A stretch of DNA of 60,000 bases from Hydractinia symbiolongicarpus (Eukaryota > Cnidaria > Hydrozoa > Anthoathecata > Hydractiniidae), in the NCBI RefSeq assembly GCF_029227915.1, contig NC_079883.1, positions 3,412,001 to 3,472,000 on the forward strand, in the 5' to 3' direction. Positions 42,901-52,415 of the stretch are shown here, piece by piece. The number at the start of each line of letters is the position of its first letter. Position 1 is the first letter of the stretch. Position numbers and translations under genes: made by a program. The notes under the pieces were generated by a model that saw nothing but the letters and a program-made list of their open reading frames with translations, was not told the DNA's origin and made no database searches.

Positions 42901-43651
42901 CTATAAACATTCCACAATTTTTGTTTTGTTTTAGGTGACAGGATTTTACAAAGGTTTAACACCTCCACTTGTTGGTTTGTCCATCCAAAATGCTTTCTTG
43001 TTTGGAGTGCAACACAATATCATCAAGTATTTCGGATCAGATTTAGTTAGTCAATTTAAAGCAGGGTGCATAACAGGCGCAATACAATCTATACTTTCAA
43101 ACACGATTGAACTTGCTAAAATACAACTGCAAGTTCAAGGTGTTGGACAGAAAGTGAAATCACGAAGAGAATTAAAATTGAAAGGTACTTTTAGTGTGTT
43201 TAGTCATCTCTACAAAACGGATGGTATTCGAGGTTGTTTTCGTGGAAATTGGGCTACATTTATAAGAGATTGTCCCGGCTATGGAGCTTATTTCTATATG
43301 TACGCTTATTTTTGTCATCTTCTTACCCCAATTAACGGAAATACAAATGAAGTCAAAGCACATCAGCTGCTGCTGGCAGGTGGTCTAACTGGAGCCTTAT
43401 CATGGGTAATAATACTTCCGGTTGATGTCATTAAATCTAAAATACAAGCGGAGGGCTTTCTCCCGCATGGAAGGTACAAGAATTATATGGACTGTATACG
43501 TACATGTTATCGTAGCGAAGGTATTCAAGGTTTTACAAGGGGTTTACTACCCACTGTCGTGAGGGCGTTTCCTGTCAATGCTGCCACTTTTGGTACTGTC
43601 AGTATATTGTTAAGGTTTATGAATAAGGGGTCACCACATGAAACAAAGTAA
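39968..43651 (+). CDS. SLC25A45-like: SLC25A45/A48-type mitochondrial carrier (4 exons)
   Basis: Inner-mitochondrial-membrane transporter with three repeats of two helices. Vertebrate SLC25A45 is linked to methylated basic amino acid/carnitine-related transport; the substrate here is unknown. Exons are 39968-39998, 40073-40116, 40213-40305 and 42935-43651 (TAA), GT-AG and in phase, giving 294 residues (human 288). Repeat 1 has the full signature HPFDTVKVRLQ (about 20-30). Repeat 2 is degenerate (NTIELAKIQLQ, no Pro). Repeat 3 has LPVDVIKSKIQ. The conserved ends GFTRGLLPTVVRAFPVNAATF match the A45/A47/A48 branch. The ATG is chosen because MESFFAGCIGG aligns with the family N-terminus. The last intron (2.6 kb) holds a MITE and two SINEs. 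Confidence 0.93.
41081..41628. mobile_element. Tigger/pogo-like MITE
   Basis: The left end TACAGTAGACGTCCGTTAAT (with sub-terminal taattcgaac and ttcgaacaa) and a right end ttcgaattaacggaagtctata form imperfect inverted ends about 550 bp apart. Both ends are rich in TTCGAA/TTAATTCGAAC boxes. There is no coding region. TA-flanked CAGTAGAC-type ends fit Tigger/pogo-derived MITEs. Confidence 0.6.
42192..42211 (+). repeat. Fragment of the SINE head seen at 12.6 kb
   Basis: gcggctcgcagttctggcga matches gcggctcccagttctgggga in the inverted SINE pair at about 12613-12640. It lies immediately before SINE A copy 3, suggesting one SINE inserted into or beside another. Confidence 0.45.
42214..42429 (+). 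mobile_element. SINE family A, copy 3 (tRNA-derived)
   Basis: Head gtggccttgtggttatagag with B-box-like ggttcggtccacagcgc, body catgtttagcaagtgtcttt, 3' part aagtgactatatcctgtata and tail (aat)n. It lacks part of the central domain (gagggaaattggg) relative to copy 2. Confidence 0.85.
42548..42815 (-). mobile_element. SINE family D (tRNA-derived, minus strand)
   Basis: Read on the minus strand, the 5' head is gcagtgaaagctcattcggt with a B-box-like ggttcaagtcctcac (about 42755-42815). The element ends in a cttactta-type tail (about 42548-42580 on the plus strand, reading agtaagtaagtgataagtaa). It lies in the last intron of the carrier gene. Confidence 0.6.
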
Positions 43652-44760
43652 TAGTTTGGAAGTCAAATTAAATGTAATTATCACCTTTTATGTTTCAATT
43701 GCTTTTATTTCTTTATTTCACATTAAGAACAGAAACTTTCGCGTTTTTCGCCTTTTTTTGCGAAAGCTTTAGCCTATAGAAATTTCAAAACAGCAAAACG
43801 CAAAAGTTTGTTTTCGTTATTTGCGAAAATATTTTCACGCCAAAATAACCTTTTTATTTGATTCGCAAAAAATTTTCCGGGAAATTTGATTAACAAACCG
43901 CGAAACGTGAAAGTTTTTTTCATAGATTTCGCGTTTTTGTTAATACGAGAAAGTGTAAACTATGGTGAATAAATATAACAATATAGTCTTTTTGACTTTA
44001 TTACACATCCTTCCAGATTACACCGGTCCATACCCTCAATTCAGTTTGTTTTGCAAACACAGCGAAAATAGTATATGCGATAATCATTTGCTTAAATATT
44101 ATAATTTCCAAATATCAAAAAACCTTTTCCGAATTGTAATTTTTGCAAAAATCACAAAAAAGACATCCGCATGTTGCTGATTTGTAAGTTCCAAAGACAA
44201 ACTTTTGCGAAAATGACCAAAAACGTGAAAAGTTTCTGCCCGCGAAAGTAGTCGCACATGATCTTTGTTCAAACAGCCATAGGACTTCTTCAAAGAGCTA
44301 AATCATTAATCAACAGATCACGTATATATATAAAATATATAAAATACGGAGAAAAAAATTACAGAAATTGTCTTCATTTTGATCAGCTCAAATTCTTCAG
44401 ACTAGGTTTTTTTTAGATTCTTCTGCCTACAATCTTTGAAATAATATGTGCGGACCTTTAACTTTTTAAAATAGTTTTACGCTTGCATTTCCGAACATTG
44501 TCTGCTTAAAATATGAGTTGTGCGAGTTAAACTTAGAAAAAAGAATATAAAAAATAAGAATACACAAACTCATGTTTTGTGAATATTTTTGAATATGAGA
44601 ATTGAGAGGAAATGTTGGATAAATTTACTGCATTGGATGTTTACTTGGTTGCTAATGTCACAAACTACCTTATACACCCACGCTTTATATAAGTTACTTG
44701 ATTTGTAATAACTTGGCTGCGAAAGGTGCTTGTTTAACATGGTCAAGCAGATATAGAGAA
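43652..44760. other. 3' flank with GCGAAA-rich repeats
   Basis: No gene was seen. 43735-44250 contains many short gcgaaa/tttcgc words, some in inverted pairs (tttcgcg...cgcgaaa), suggesting a decayed foldback-type repeat like that at 7.98-8.26 kb. A (cg)(ca)-rich alternating run lies at about 44776-44795. Confidence 0.4.
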
Positions 44761-45219
44761 ATGTTACTTCTGGCGCACGCGCACGCGCACGCCCACAAGA
44801 CGTCACAGCAAATCCCTACCGGTCCGGCACCATCCATCACCATACCAAGCCTAGCCCTACCTAGTGGTGTAAATTTCCCTAATAGTCACTGCTTATCCCT
44901 ACCTAGTCCCAATTATTCCCTGGTAAGTGATGACGTCATCATCTTTAGAATAAAATAACCCAAAATTATTTTACCACAATTCTCTAAAAATCAACGCGCA
45001 TAAATTTAGGGAAATTTCTGATAATAGTAATATTCATCAACTAGTCGGTGGCCCGTGAAAGAATCCAGGGATTTGCCCGTCCCTTATTTACCGCATTTCG
45101 TGTGTCCCGCTACTGCGGTTACCATTTTGGTGACTGACAGACGTATACGGGTATTATAATATGGATAATCAACGCATGCGCAGTAAAGACATGGTACTCT
45201 AAAATAACACTATAAATAA

Positions 45220-45447
45220 ATGAGTTTTAAGACACAAGACATGTGTAATAAAGCCGTTCAAAAGGAGCCCTGACTGCTGAGGTATGTGCCGGACAGGTTC
45301 AAGACGCAAGACATGTGTACCAAGGCCGTTGCAAAGGATCCCTGGCTAATCGAGTATGTCTCGGATCCGTTCAAGACGCAGGAAATGTGTAATGAGGTTG
45401 TAATAAAGCTGCTGAAAAGTATCCCCCGGTGCTCAAAATACGTTTAA
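45220..45447 (+). pseudogene. FKTQ-MC tandem-repeat protein (one in-frame stop)
   Basis: The 76-codon frame from an ATG contains three repeats of about 27 residues, each starting FKTQ(D/E)MC, followed by a (N/T)-(K/E)-(A/V)V block and a YV(P/S)D-type end (for example RYVPDRFKTQDMC). A TGA at 45271-45273, after KEP, interrupts the first repeat; in the second repeat a Trp follows the corresponding DP. Similar short Cys-containing repeats (DUF4116-like) occur in giant viruses, protists and many cnidarian repeat proteins; that comparison is from memory. It lies at the left edge of the virus-like block and may be an accessory gene. Function is unknown. Confidence 0.6.
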
Positions 45448-45540
45448 CGACATATATAATAAATGTGTATCAACTGTCAATGTAGTTTATGTAGTTTATG
45501 TATGATCTCTATGACCTTCCTTACCGCCGTTGGTCTATCC

Positions 45541-46425
45541 CTACCACTTGTAACCCTGCGTACAAGAGGAGGAGGGGAAGAAGTATAACAGGCAGAGAAT
45601 CCAAGACTTGTGGGAACGTCTTGATGACCTAAAGAATGATCGTCCTTGTAACTGTGATAAATAAAATTGAACAATGTAACGACTATGAACGTTTATTGGA
45701 TGAATATGACAGGTGCACCTGTGGTCGGAGGTTTGTTGTAAGGGATAAGATGCTTTGCTGGTATTGTTACCATGAATATATAACATATAATGGGGGTGGT
45801 TGCCCATGTACAATGCAGTTCTCTGCAGTCGTTCGAAATATATAATAAACAGAATGCTGGAGTTTGAAAATGAGCTTGTCAATCCAAAATTATTCAACAA
45901 CTTTGTGTGCACATTTACAGACATTAACGATATCAATGTAAACTACCTGACGGTGTCGGACCCCATGCCCGCCAACGGGGGGAAGGATCAAAGGTACATT
46001 ATAGGATACCATGCACAGGATCTCGTTGTAGCTCTAAGGGTGAAGACACCGAAAACCTGGTCCCCGCATGGAGCGACCCGGTATAACGCCAATGCAGTAC
46101 CGGCAATGAGTCTAGATTTCGAAGAGTACCCTGATTGAGTGGCAAAGTATCGAAAAATATGGTCGACGAGCTGATCTCCGAGCAGCTGACAACGGAGCCT
46201 ATTAAAAAGGAGCGATATGTGAACGCTAAACGCCGGTACCACAAGGATGTAATTACCACTAAATTCTATGGTTTGCCGGTACCCTACGATGAGCCCTGCC
46301 AGGTCAGTGCCATCCTAGCTATTTCACTGGTATACGTTTAAGGCAAAAACCACTATCCCTAGGTACATATATTGGAATGCCGATACAAGGACTTCAAAAA
46401 GGAATGGGAGTTAAGTGAGGATTAA
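45541..46425 (+). pseudogene. Unrecognised virus-block gene(s), broken
   Basis: Open pieces lie in different frames: 45636-45845 (Cys-rich, RCTCGRR and MLCWYCYHEY, zinc-binding-like), 45800-46138 (FVCTFTDINDINVNYLTVSD, start unclear) and 46135-46341 (LPVPYDEPCQ; opens without a true ATG). The codon-like composition and the stop-free stretch 45848-46138 suggest that they were coding. No family was recognised. They read towards the hairpin at 46433-46467, opposite the minus-strand genes beyond it. Confidence 0.4.
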
Positions 46426-46432
46426 AAAACCA

Positions 46433-46467
46433 TATATTTTATAGGCCTTTAAGGCCTATAAAATATA
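46433..46467. terminator. 35 bp perfect hairpin between convergent virus-block genes
   Basis: 17-base arms (tatattttataggcctt and its exact complement) are separated by a single T. It sits in the gap between the plus-strand genes ending near 46425 and the minus-strand gene ending at 46538, where convergent transcripts would meet. Hairpins at such sites act as termination or RNA-processing signals in some virophages and giant viruses. That role here is inference. Confidence 0.6.
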
Positions 46468-46537
46468 ATACAAATTAAGGCTTATACTCGGGTGGTGATT
46501 CAAGGTAGTGCTTGGATATTGTACAGACTGACGTTGT

Positions 46538-47026
46538 TTAAAACGTCATTTTCCCTTCCTCCCTACCCCTAGCGACCAACTGGGCACGCTCTTGTTCGTT
46601 GATGCTGTTCACTACACGGTTAAAACATTGCCTCATCTGTTCCTTTAGCAACATATACTTCTCCCTTTCCCTACTAATCAGGCTATACTCGTAGTCACTA
46701 ATCACACCGTTCTCCATCGCTTTTGAAATAAGATCAATGATAGAATTTAATTTAGTCTCTGCAAGTAGCCTTATGCCCTCATGCTTCTTACTCTTAACCC
46801 CAAGCCTTTTTGAGGCATTTCTAAAGCCTGCTTGTCCTATCCCGGCTGCAATTGTGAGCCCTCCCATGGCAATGGCCAAGGGGACCCCAAGGCCTGAGGC
46901 TATTGCTCCAATACTAAGCCCGGACGTAATCACGCTCACACCAAGCAGACCATGGTCACAAAAGCGCACCCACGCGCTGTTAGCATGAACTCCAGACGAT
47001 CGGTTGAACCTTTCAGTGGAAGGCAT
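46538..47026 (-). CDS. Virus-block membrane protein with coiled coil
   Basis: The frame is open across 163 codons. A hydrophobic, glycine-rich region (about 28-70: VSVITSGLSIGAIASGLGVP, LAIAMGGLTIAAGIGQAG) could form two membrane segments. It is followed by a charged helical part (EGIRLLAETKLNSIIDLI, EYSLISREREKYMLLKEQMR) and a polar C-terminus. The beginning overlaps, in another frame, the end of the upstream minus-strand gene, so the true start may be internal (near 46940). It is a likely virion membrane or minor capsid protein by position; no family was named. This is one of the few frames without a visible break. Confidence 0.5.
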   Translation of the reverse strand: MPSTERFNRSSGVHANSAWVRFCDHGLLGVSVITSGLSIGAIASGLGVPLAIAMGGLTIAAGIGQAGFRNASKRLGVKSKKHEGIRLLAETKLNSIIDLISKAMENGVISDYEYSLISREREKYMLLKEQMRQCFNRVVNSINEQERAQLVARGREEGKMTF

Positions 47027-47555
47027 ACAGGGGTATCAAAAGTCCAAGTTAACATGTCTCCCCAGGCGTTGAACTCTCTGGTAGGAAGCAAGGCCAGAAC
47101 CTTGGATCCATTTAATTGTGGACAAATAAATCTCAATCTCTGATATGTATCAATCCTGTATAAGCTATCGTAGTCACCCTTCATATAATACTTCTTACTG
47201 GGTTCATAGGGCAGGCCTAAAAGCTCCTGCATTGGGCTATGAATAACCACCAAGTACCCGTCAGTGACGCGGAGCCTGCAGTAGCCGTTTTTTAGCACAA
47301 ATAGTTTATCTTGTCCTCTGCCTGGCTATTAACGATACTAGCGATATCTTCGATCCTGAACAGACCGTTCATAATCTCGATACGAGTCACCCTCTGGTGA
47401 GGCCCCACTTTCCTGATGGTGCTGTCGTTGTTGCTATACAAATTTAGCGATCCCGGCCTTATGCTGATTGATTTCAGGGCTGTACGAGTGTCCTGTCCAA
47501 GGTAGTCTTCGAATATGGTAGGCTTCTCGATATCTGTAATATACAGTTGTTTCAT
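46936..47555 (-). pseudogene. Virus-block structural-like protein, frameshifted
   Basis: The start is ATG at 47553-47555 (MKQLYITDIEKP). The frame closes at 47292 and continues in another frame from about 47298 (KNGYCRLRVTDGYLVVI) to 46936. The second frame has no ATG of its own (GTG at its opening), which supports one gene broken once. The content is beta-rich, with SISIRPGSLNLYS and YRIDTYQRLRFICPQLNGS, as in jelly-roll minor capsid proteins, but I cannot name the family. It is divergently transcribed from the plus-strand gene starting 23 bp away at 47578. Confidence 0.5.
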
Positions 47556-47577
47556 ATTTTTTTATTTTAAAACAAAG
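47556..47577. promoter_or_regulatory. 22 bp divergent promoter region of two virus-block genes
   Basis: Only 22 AT-rich bases (atttttttattttaaaaca then aag) separate the divergent ATGs at 47555 (minus) and 47578 (plus). Promoters of both genes must therefore be in or overlapping the coding starts, as in compact viral genomes. TATA-like ttattttaa is present. Confidence 0.45.
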
Positions 47578-48795
47578 ATGAATATATACCAATACAACCC
47601 ATCAGCAATGTACAAAAGTAACAGGGAAGAATGGGAGCTTGGTGTTACAAATTTGGAGGATCAGGAATTGTACGTGAGTACAGGCTCCCATATCTCTTTG
47701 ATTTTTCCAGAGTTTACCAAGTATGCCATTAGGGTCCCAACAACCTACCTTCATGACCCCGTTCACCTGGGTTGGAAAGGGCAAGCGCTGGACTATTGGA
47801 ATATACAGGTTAATTTCACTACCCATTGTGCGACGACAGCATTAGGCATCTGTACCACTTATCAATTCCATCTTCAAATTCCACGTCTATTACCACATGC
47901 GTCGCATCCTAGCAAGAATGAAGGTCCCCATGCCGTATGATGACGGGTTTTCTCAGTATAAAAACACTTATAGCAGCTCAGGCTATGCCAAAGTGTGTCG
48001 CGAATACGGTGCAGATCCTAACGCCTTGTACAAATTCAAGACAGTCATGTCCTCGTTGACAAATGGTAGATGGTAGCCCCAGGTTGATGGCGATTGGGCC
48101 AAATTCATTATGCCAACAAGTCAAGGTTTGACATCTGAAGGGTTGACCAAGTTGAGTGAGACTATTTGCGTCTACGTGGTCCTATTGCTAGGGTCCCAGG
48201 CGGGTGCTAAGGCATCCCTGATTGGATCCAATGCAGACAATTATACAGCAAGGCATATTCTAGTACAGAAATTTGAGGCTATGGTTCGGCGTTAGGAAAA
48301 TATAAGTCATGACATTACGGAGTTCCGAAAAGTACTGCAGTATGCAAGGACGCCGGTAAATTTCGCCGTCATGCATGGTGTGTACATGCTGCCATCTGAT
48401 ATGAACCTGCGCATGGGTAAAATTGTAGGGTATAACAACAATATCCTGACTGCCCCTGCAAGTGCGATAATAGACATAATAGACCAACTTAACCTGAATA
48501 ATAAGCCTATTGCAAGGCATACAGAGAGGGCTATCAAACCACCTCCTAGGAATACCATCAGACATGTTGCAGATATCAAACTACCACCCAAGCATGCAGA
48601 GCATACAACAGCTATTACACTTCCCACACATACCCCAGATATACAGGTTATACCACCTCCCAAACATGTCACGCCCCATACACCTGAACAACCACCACAA
48701 AACCAACATGAGGATGCCAAGGCCTCATTAATCACCATAGGAGTAGGCTTAATAATCGCTTACATCGACTTAAAAAATAAGTCCCATTCCACGTA
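47578..48795 (+). pseudogene. Virus-block structural-like protein, several frame breaks
   Basis: The first frame is 47578-47940 (MNIYQYNPSAMYKSNREEWE...). Coding-looking pieces follow in other frames: about 47900-48077 (VPMPYDDGFSQY, stop at 48077), 48110-48295 (TSEGLTKLSETICVYVVLLL), then about 48300-48795 (YARTPVNFAVMHGVYMLPSD, GKIVGYNNNIL). The last piece has a Pro/His/Lys-rich linker with repeated IKLPPKHA-like units and a terminal hydrophobic segment (ASLITIGVGLIIAYI). Breaks lie near 47900, 48080 and 48295. A virion-surface or minor capsid role fits the layout, but no family is recognised. Confidence 0.45.
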
Positions 48796-48864
48796 TAGGA
48801 CAACAAATCCAACAGCAGCGGGGGCCGCCATGTACAGATGCTTAGCCGCATATGTAACGATAGT

Positions 48865-49490
48865 TTACACTACTCTCAGAAGGAACAAAACTACCGTACC
48901 AATGACCCTGGGCAAAGCAGCACCTGCCTTGCCTGCTAGGTATTTAAGAAAATTTCCAAGCCTTTCCAGCTGCTTTTGTACGAACCCTTTTTCACCACCC
49001 GCTGCGGCACCACTTCCTCCTACAGCACCCCCGGCGCTTCCCCCTGTAACAGAGAGTACAATGGTGGAAATCAGTAGACCTACAGCAGAGACCACACTTG
49101 CTCCTTGTAGAGTATCTTGAGCTTTTCAAGCAAAGTTGTATCATCCCCAGAGATCTTTAACAGCGTGTCTTTGATGTGTCTCAGTTGGCTGTAGATATCG
49201 CGGTTAAGCTCCTTCACTTTTTCCTGCAAAACATCCCTTTTATTATTCATCTTTTTAATGCTCCTCTCAAGCTTCTCAATGGCTTCCTTCGGACCTTCGT
49301 GGATCTCACCATCGCTATCTACCTGATTCTTGATCCTTTTAATACTATCCTCCGAAGTTTTAATATTTAAATTATACGAGGCTATTTTATTTTCCAGGCT
49401 TTTAATATTCCCCAGGTATGTTTGGAGTTCAAGATCAAGCCCTGTTAATTCACGTTCGGTGAATTTACGGGAGAATGAGGTTTCCTCCAT
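48865..49490 (-). pseudogene. Coiled-coil membrane protein of the virus block, one frame break
   Basis: The ATG at 49490 (MEETSFSRKF) opens a long charged coiled coil (LQTYLGNIKSLENKI, EAIEKLERSIKKMNNKRDVL) that runs out of frame at about 49080-49095. The downstream frame to 48865 gives a hydrophobic Gly/Ala stretch (VSAVGLLISTIVLSVTGG), then an amphipathic helix and a second hydrophobic end (VIGTVVLFLL). The layout coiled coil plus two membrane segments suggests a virion or membrane-anchoring protein. No named family was recognised. A GTG at 49502 extends the frame by four codons. Confidence 0.5.
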
Positions 49491-49577
49491 TAGGGTTCCC
49501 ACATCGTAGAATGGCGTTTCCTATGTAAGGGTCTTAACATCATGCATAATTCTTCTAATATTATCGATAATTTTCAT

Positions 49578-50073
49578 CTAAATTATCCCGCCGGGGTCCT
49601 CCTCACCCTCATTAACAATAGTATTAACCTTCATCGCAAGCTTCCAAACTACCTCCGTCTTGTTGGGCGTGGCGACAAATGTTCTAAAACCAAAGTCACG
49701 TATGGGGCCTGCTCCCAAATTACTTATAATAAACCCGGGGCTTCGTAAGCCACCACCCCTAATAATATATATTTTTTCGGTTATGTCCTCACCTTTATAG
49801 AAAAGACATTTCCCTCCACACGAAAATCTTCATAGGGGATCACAAGGACCTTCAAAGATTCCATCCTTGGGTCCTTTCTAATTTGGTCATATAATTCATC
49901 CTCTGAACTACCAACTGCCTGGCCGTTGTATGTTGTTGTTGCCCCGATGTTGAAGGAAGTTGCTGCGTCCCAGGGAGTTGCGTCGATTGTTGGGTATCCT
50001 CGTTGTCACCCTTATCGTCCTCATCATGCTTACCTATATCCTCTTCGGGCGTAAATACTGCATTATCAGCCAT
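49578..50073 (-). pseudogene. Acidic, Gln/Thr-rich virus-block protein, frameshifted
   Basis: The start MADNAVFTPEEDIGKHDEDD is at 50073. An acidic and Gln/Ser/Thr-rich region follows (QQSTQLPGTQQLPSTSG). The first frame stops at 49852. Coding-like sequence continues in other frames: VLVIPYEDFRVEGNVF to a stop at 49781, then RGGGLRSPGFIISNLGAG to a stop at 49578. It is divergent from the capsid gene at 50130, with 56 bp between the starts. The function is unknown; its position next to the capsid gene suggests a structural or assembly role. Confidence 0.45.
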
Positions 50074-50129
50074 TTGTTTACAACATTTTTCCCCATATAA
50101 TAAACAACAATGAATATTATGGAAGTCTG

Positions 50130-51377
50130 ATGGACTCCTACCAGGACACCAAGCAGCTACTAGGTATAAAAGGACGCCGTCAACGGGTTCAAATCTCACA
50201 TACCCCATCAACCATTAATCAGAATGAAGACCTCTATGTTGACATACCCAACATGCCCCGGAATGATGTCATCTTTCCTGGTAGTCTACAACTCCTATTT
50301 GACCTGGCTCTGACGGGGACCAACACGACGTGTACGATCGTATCGAACATAGGCAAATCTCTGGTGAAAAGCCTACGTATTACTCTAAACGGTAAAGAGG
50401 TGCAGAACATAAGCGACTACAACATTTTAGCTGTATATAGGGACCTATGGATACCCAAGTTTGATAGAGACAATAACCTCATCCTACAGGGTATTAATCC
50501 CAACGACGGGACCATTAGCGCCTTGCAGGTAAGTGCCAGTGGCCATATGGGGACCGATGAAGAAAAGGCAATCGTGGCAGCCTATGGGAACTCCTTTTGC
50601 ATACCCCTTGGAAGGATGTTCGAACTGACCCGGGATCTCTAAATTTACCAGGCATGACTCTATGATAGGTTGCACTTCATCATTAATTTCGCGTCTTACG
50701 GTGACGTCATTGAGGAACAGCAGCATCGGGGTCTACGGCAGCCAAGGCAGCCGATGCTGCGTATAAATATACCAATATTAGACTGGAGTTTGATAAAATC
50801 ACTCATGAAGGCCTGGCAAGTGCTATGATGTCAAGGTATGCAAGAATCGCTTTGCCCTATGAAAGGGTCTTAGAATGAAAGTTGTTATAATGAAGAAAGC
50901 AGATACAAGCTACAACCTCCAGATTGATGCCCCACTAAGTCCTTCAAAGGCGTCTTGCTTGTCTTCATAGACCCCGTGAAAGTGAAAGCTTACGCAGGCG
51001 TCAATGAAAATTTTTACAACCCCAAGATTGAAAAAATTAGCGTTACTGTCGAGGATGAACCCAATGAACTCTACTCCCACGCTATGCTTCCCAAAGATCA
51101 TTTGGAACAAGTCGTAAACCTCTTTGGCAGCCACGACTCGAACGTCACGATCGACCAGTTTTTTAATGAAAGGTATGCCCTATTTGTGGACTTTCGGGCA
51201 TCCCCCGACAATATTTTGCATGGATCTGGGAGGCCTCTGCAATGTCTAAGTGATGGCATCACGTTGCACATTACAAAGAAAGCCGATGGGACCGGCGAGT
51301 TTAAGTGTTACGTGTACCTCCTGCAAGACGCGCAAATGAATATGCTGGATGGTAGGCTCGATCGTGTTGAGTACTGA
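50130..51377 (+). pseudogene. Major-capsid-like protein (double jelly-roll type), multiply frameshifted
   Basis: The first intact frame is 50130-50642, 170 codons, with ITLNGKEVQNISDYNI-like beta-rich content, YRDLWIPKFDRDNN and AYGNSFCIPLGRMFEL. The last intact frame is about 50955-51377, with FYNPKIEKISVTVEDEPNEL, NERYALFVDFRAS and YVYLLQDAQMNML. Between 50643 and 50954 the reading switches frame at least three times. The strand-rich pattern and the closing TLHITKK...YVYLLQDAQ region resemble capsid proteins of cnidarian Polinton-like elements; this is from memory. The total length of about 415 codons fits a double jelly roll. The copy is not translatable as one protein. Confidence 0.65.
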
Positions 51378-51383
51378 AGGAGA

Positions 51384-51772
51384 ATGGCAACTATAGCCGT
51401 GATAGTGGCCGGGGCGGCCATAAACGCCCTAACATTCAGCGGAACAAACTTTCTATTAAGCAAACTTTCGGGACACGGAGAAGCCGAGAGAAAACGACAT
51501 GACCGTGCGATAGAAAAGCTCAAGGCGGAGTGGGCACGTAAGCAGCAAGCCAAACTAGATTGGTTCGGCGAAGAACTAGAGAAACAAAAAAGGCAGAAAC
51601 AAGCCTTCGTGAACTCGATGATACTATGTATCAGTATTATATTGCCTCAGAGAAGGACGCGCCGCAATTGAAAGATTTCTACGTACCTTCCAAGAAACAA
51701 CAGGATGGGGAATTGGCCATCGTTGTTGGCTCATTGTCCCTGCTAGGGTTTATTGCCTACAAGTATCTGTAG
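51384..51772 (+). pseudogene. Small coiled-coil protein with terminal hydrophobic segments, one frameshift
   Basis: Starts 7 bp after the capsid gene's stop (51384; MATIAVIVAGAAINALTF, a membrane-like segment). A charged helix rich in Glu/Lys/Arg follows (ERKRHDRAIEKLKAEWARKQ). The frame closes at 51671 and coding resumes in another frame from about 51580 to 51772 (LKDFYVPSKKQQDGELAIVV, ending LGFIAYKYL, hydrophobic). It is probably a minor virion or membrane protein co-transcribed with the capsid gene. Only one break is visible. Confidence 0.5.
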
Positions 51773-51789
51773 AAACGCGTTTTTTTAAC

Positions 51790-52359
51790 ATGTATAATAA
51801 AGACATGTCAAAAACGCAAGTTGTTACCGAGGAGGAGGCGAAAAAGCTGAGCAATATCTACTATACCCCAAAACATCTCTAGGTCGGATGGAAGGCCGCC
51901 AAATTACTAGCGAAGGAGAGTGGTCTCTCGAAAAGCTAGTAACCCATTGGCTGAGTAGACAACTGCTCTGGCTACGACACATTCAAGGTCCGAAGCGTAT
52001 TGACTATCCTCATTTCACCATTACGACACCCAACGAAATGCACTAGTTTGATATATGATAAACATGAAACCCTCGAAGGCGATCAAATTGGATGAGGTAC
52101 CACTCGCAAAAAGCGAGGAATACCCAGAAGAAAAGCCTTCCTTACCTAAGGATGGTCTCTATCTCTATCTGCTACAACCCGGAGGGGAACATGGTGATTC
52201 GAAAAGACGCGCCACTGACGCCTTTTGGAGCAAGATAACCTATAGGTTGGACTGTATGGGAGCAGGTAGCTGTGTTTTGAAGACGGTTCCGAAAGGAGCT
52301 TTGTGTCGGAAGAACTCATGCTAATCGAAGACCGGGAACTATTACCAAGGGGGTGGTGA
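51790..52359 (+). pseudogene. Polinton-like integrase remnant, catalytic core deleted
   Basis: The N-terminal part (51790 to about 52046) starts MYNKDMSKTQVVTEEEAKKL and has KLSNIYYTPKH, KLLAKESGLS and LLWLRHIQGPKRIDYPHF, with stops at 51882 and nearby. It ends with PNEMH just before where the first catalytic Asp of the family is expected. From 52055 the sequence jumps to a C-terminal part (MKPSKAIKLDEVPLAKS, KDGLYLYLLQPGGEHGDSKR) and ends ERSFVSEELMLIEDREL in another frame (stop 52357-52359). The DDE catalytic core of about 150 residues is absent, so the gene is internally deleted as well as frameshifted. Confidence 0.6.
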
Positions 52360-52415
52360 CACCCACTCCACTTCTAAATACAATTTTCTCTACCCTCTGG
52401 TAGTAAAAATCATGC

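Noticed and set aside
44776-44795. Alternating CG/CA run as origin or terminal repeat of the virus-like block
   Set aside because: It is a simple microsatellite; no matching inverted copy was found at the right end near 55.1 kb.
48371-49120. 249-codon plus frame as one long gene
   Set aside because: Only the part up to about 48795 looks coding on this strand. Beyond that it is antisense to the coiled-coil membrane gene.
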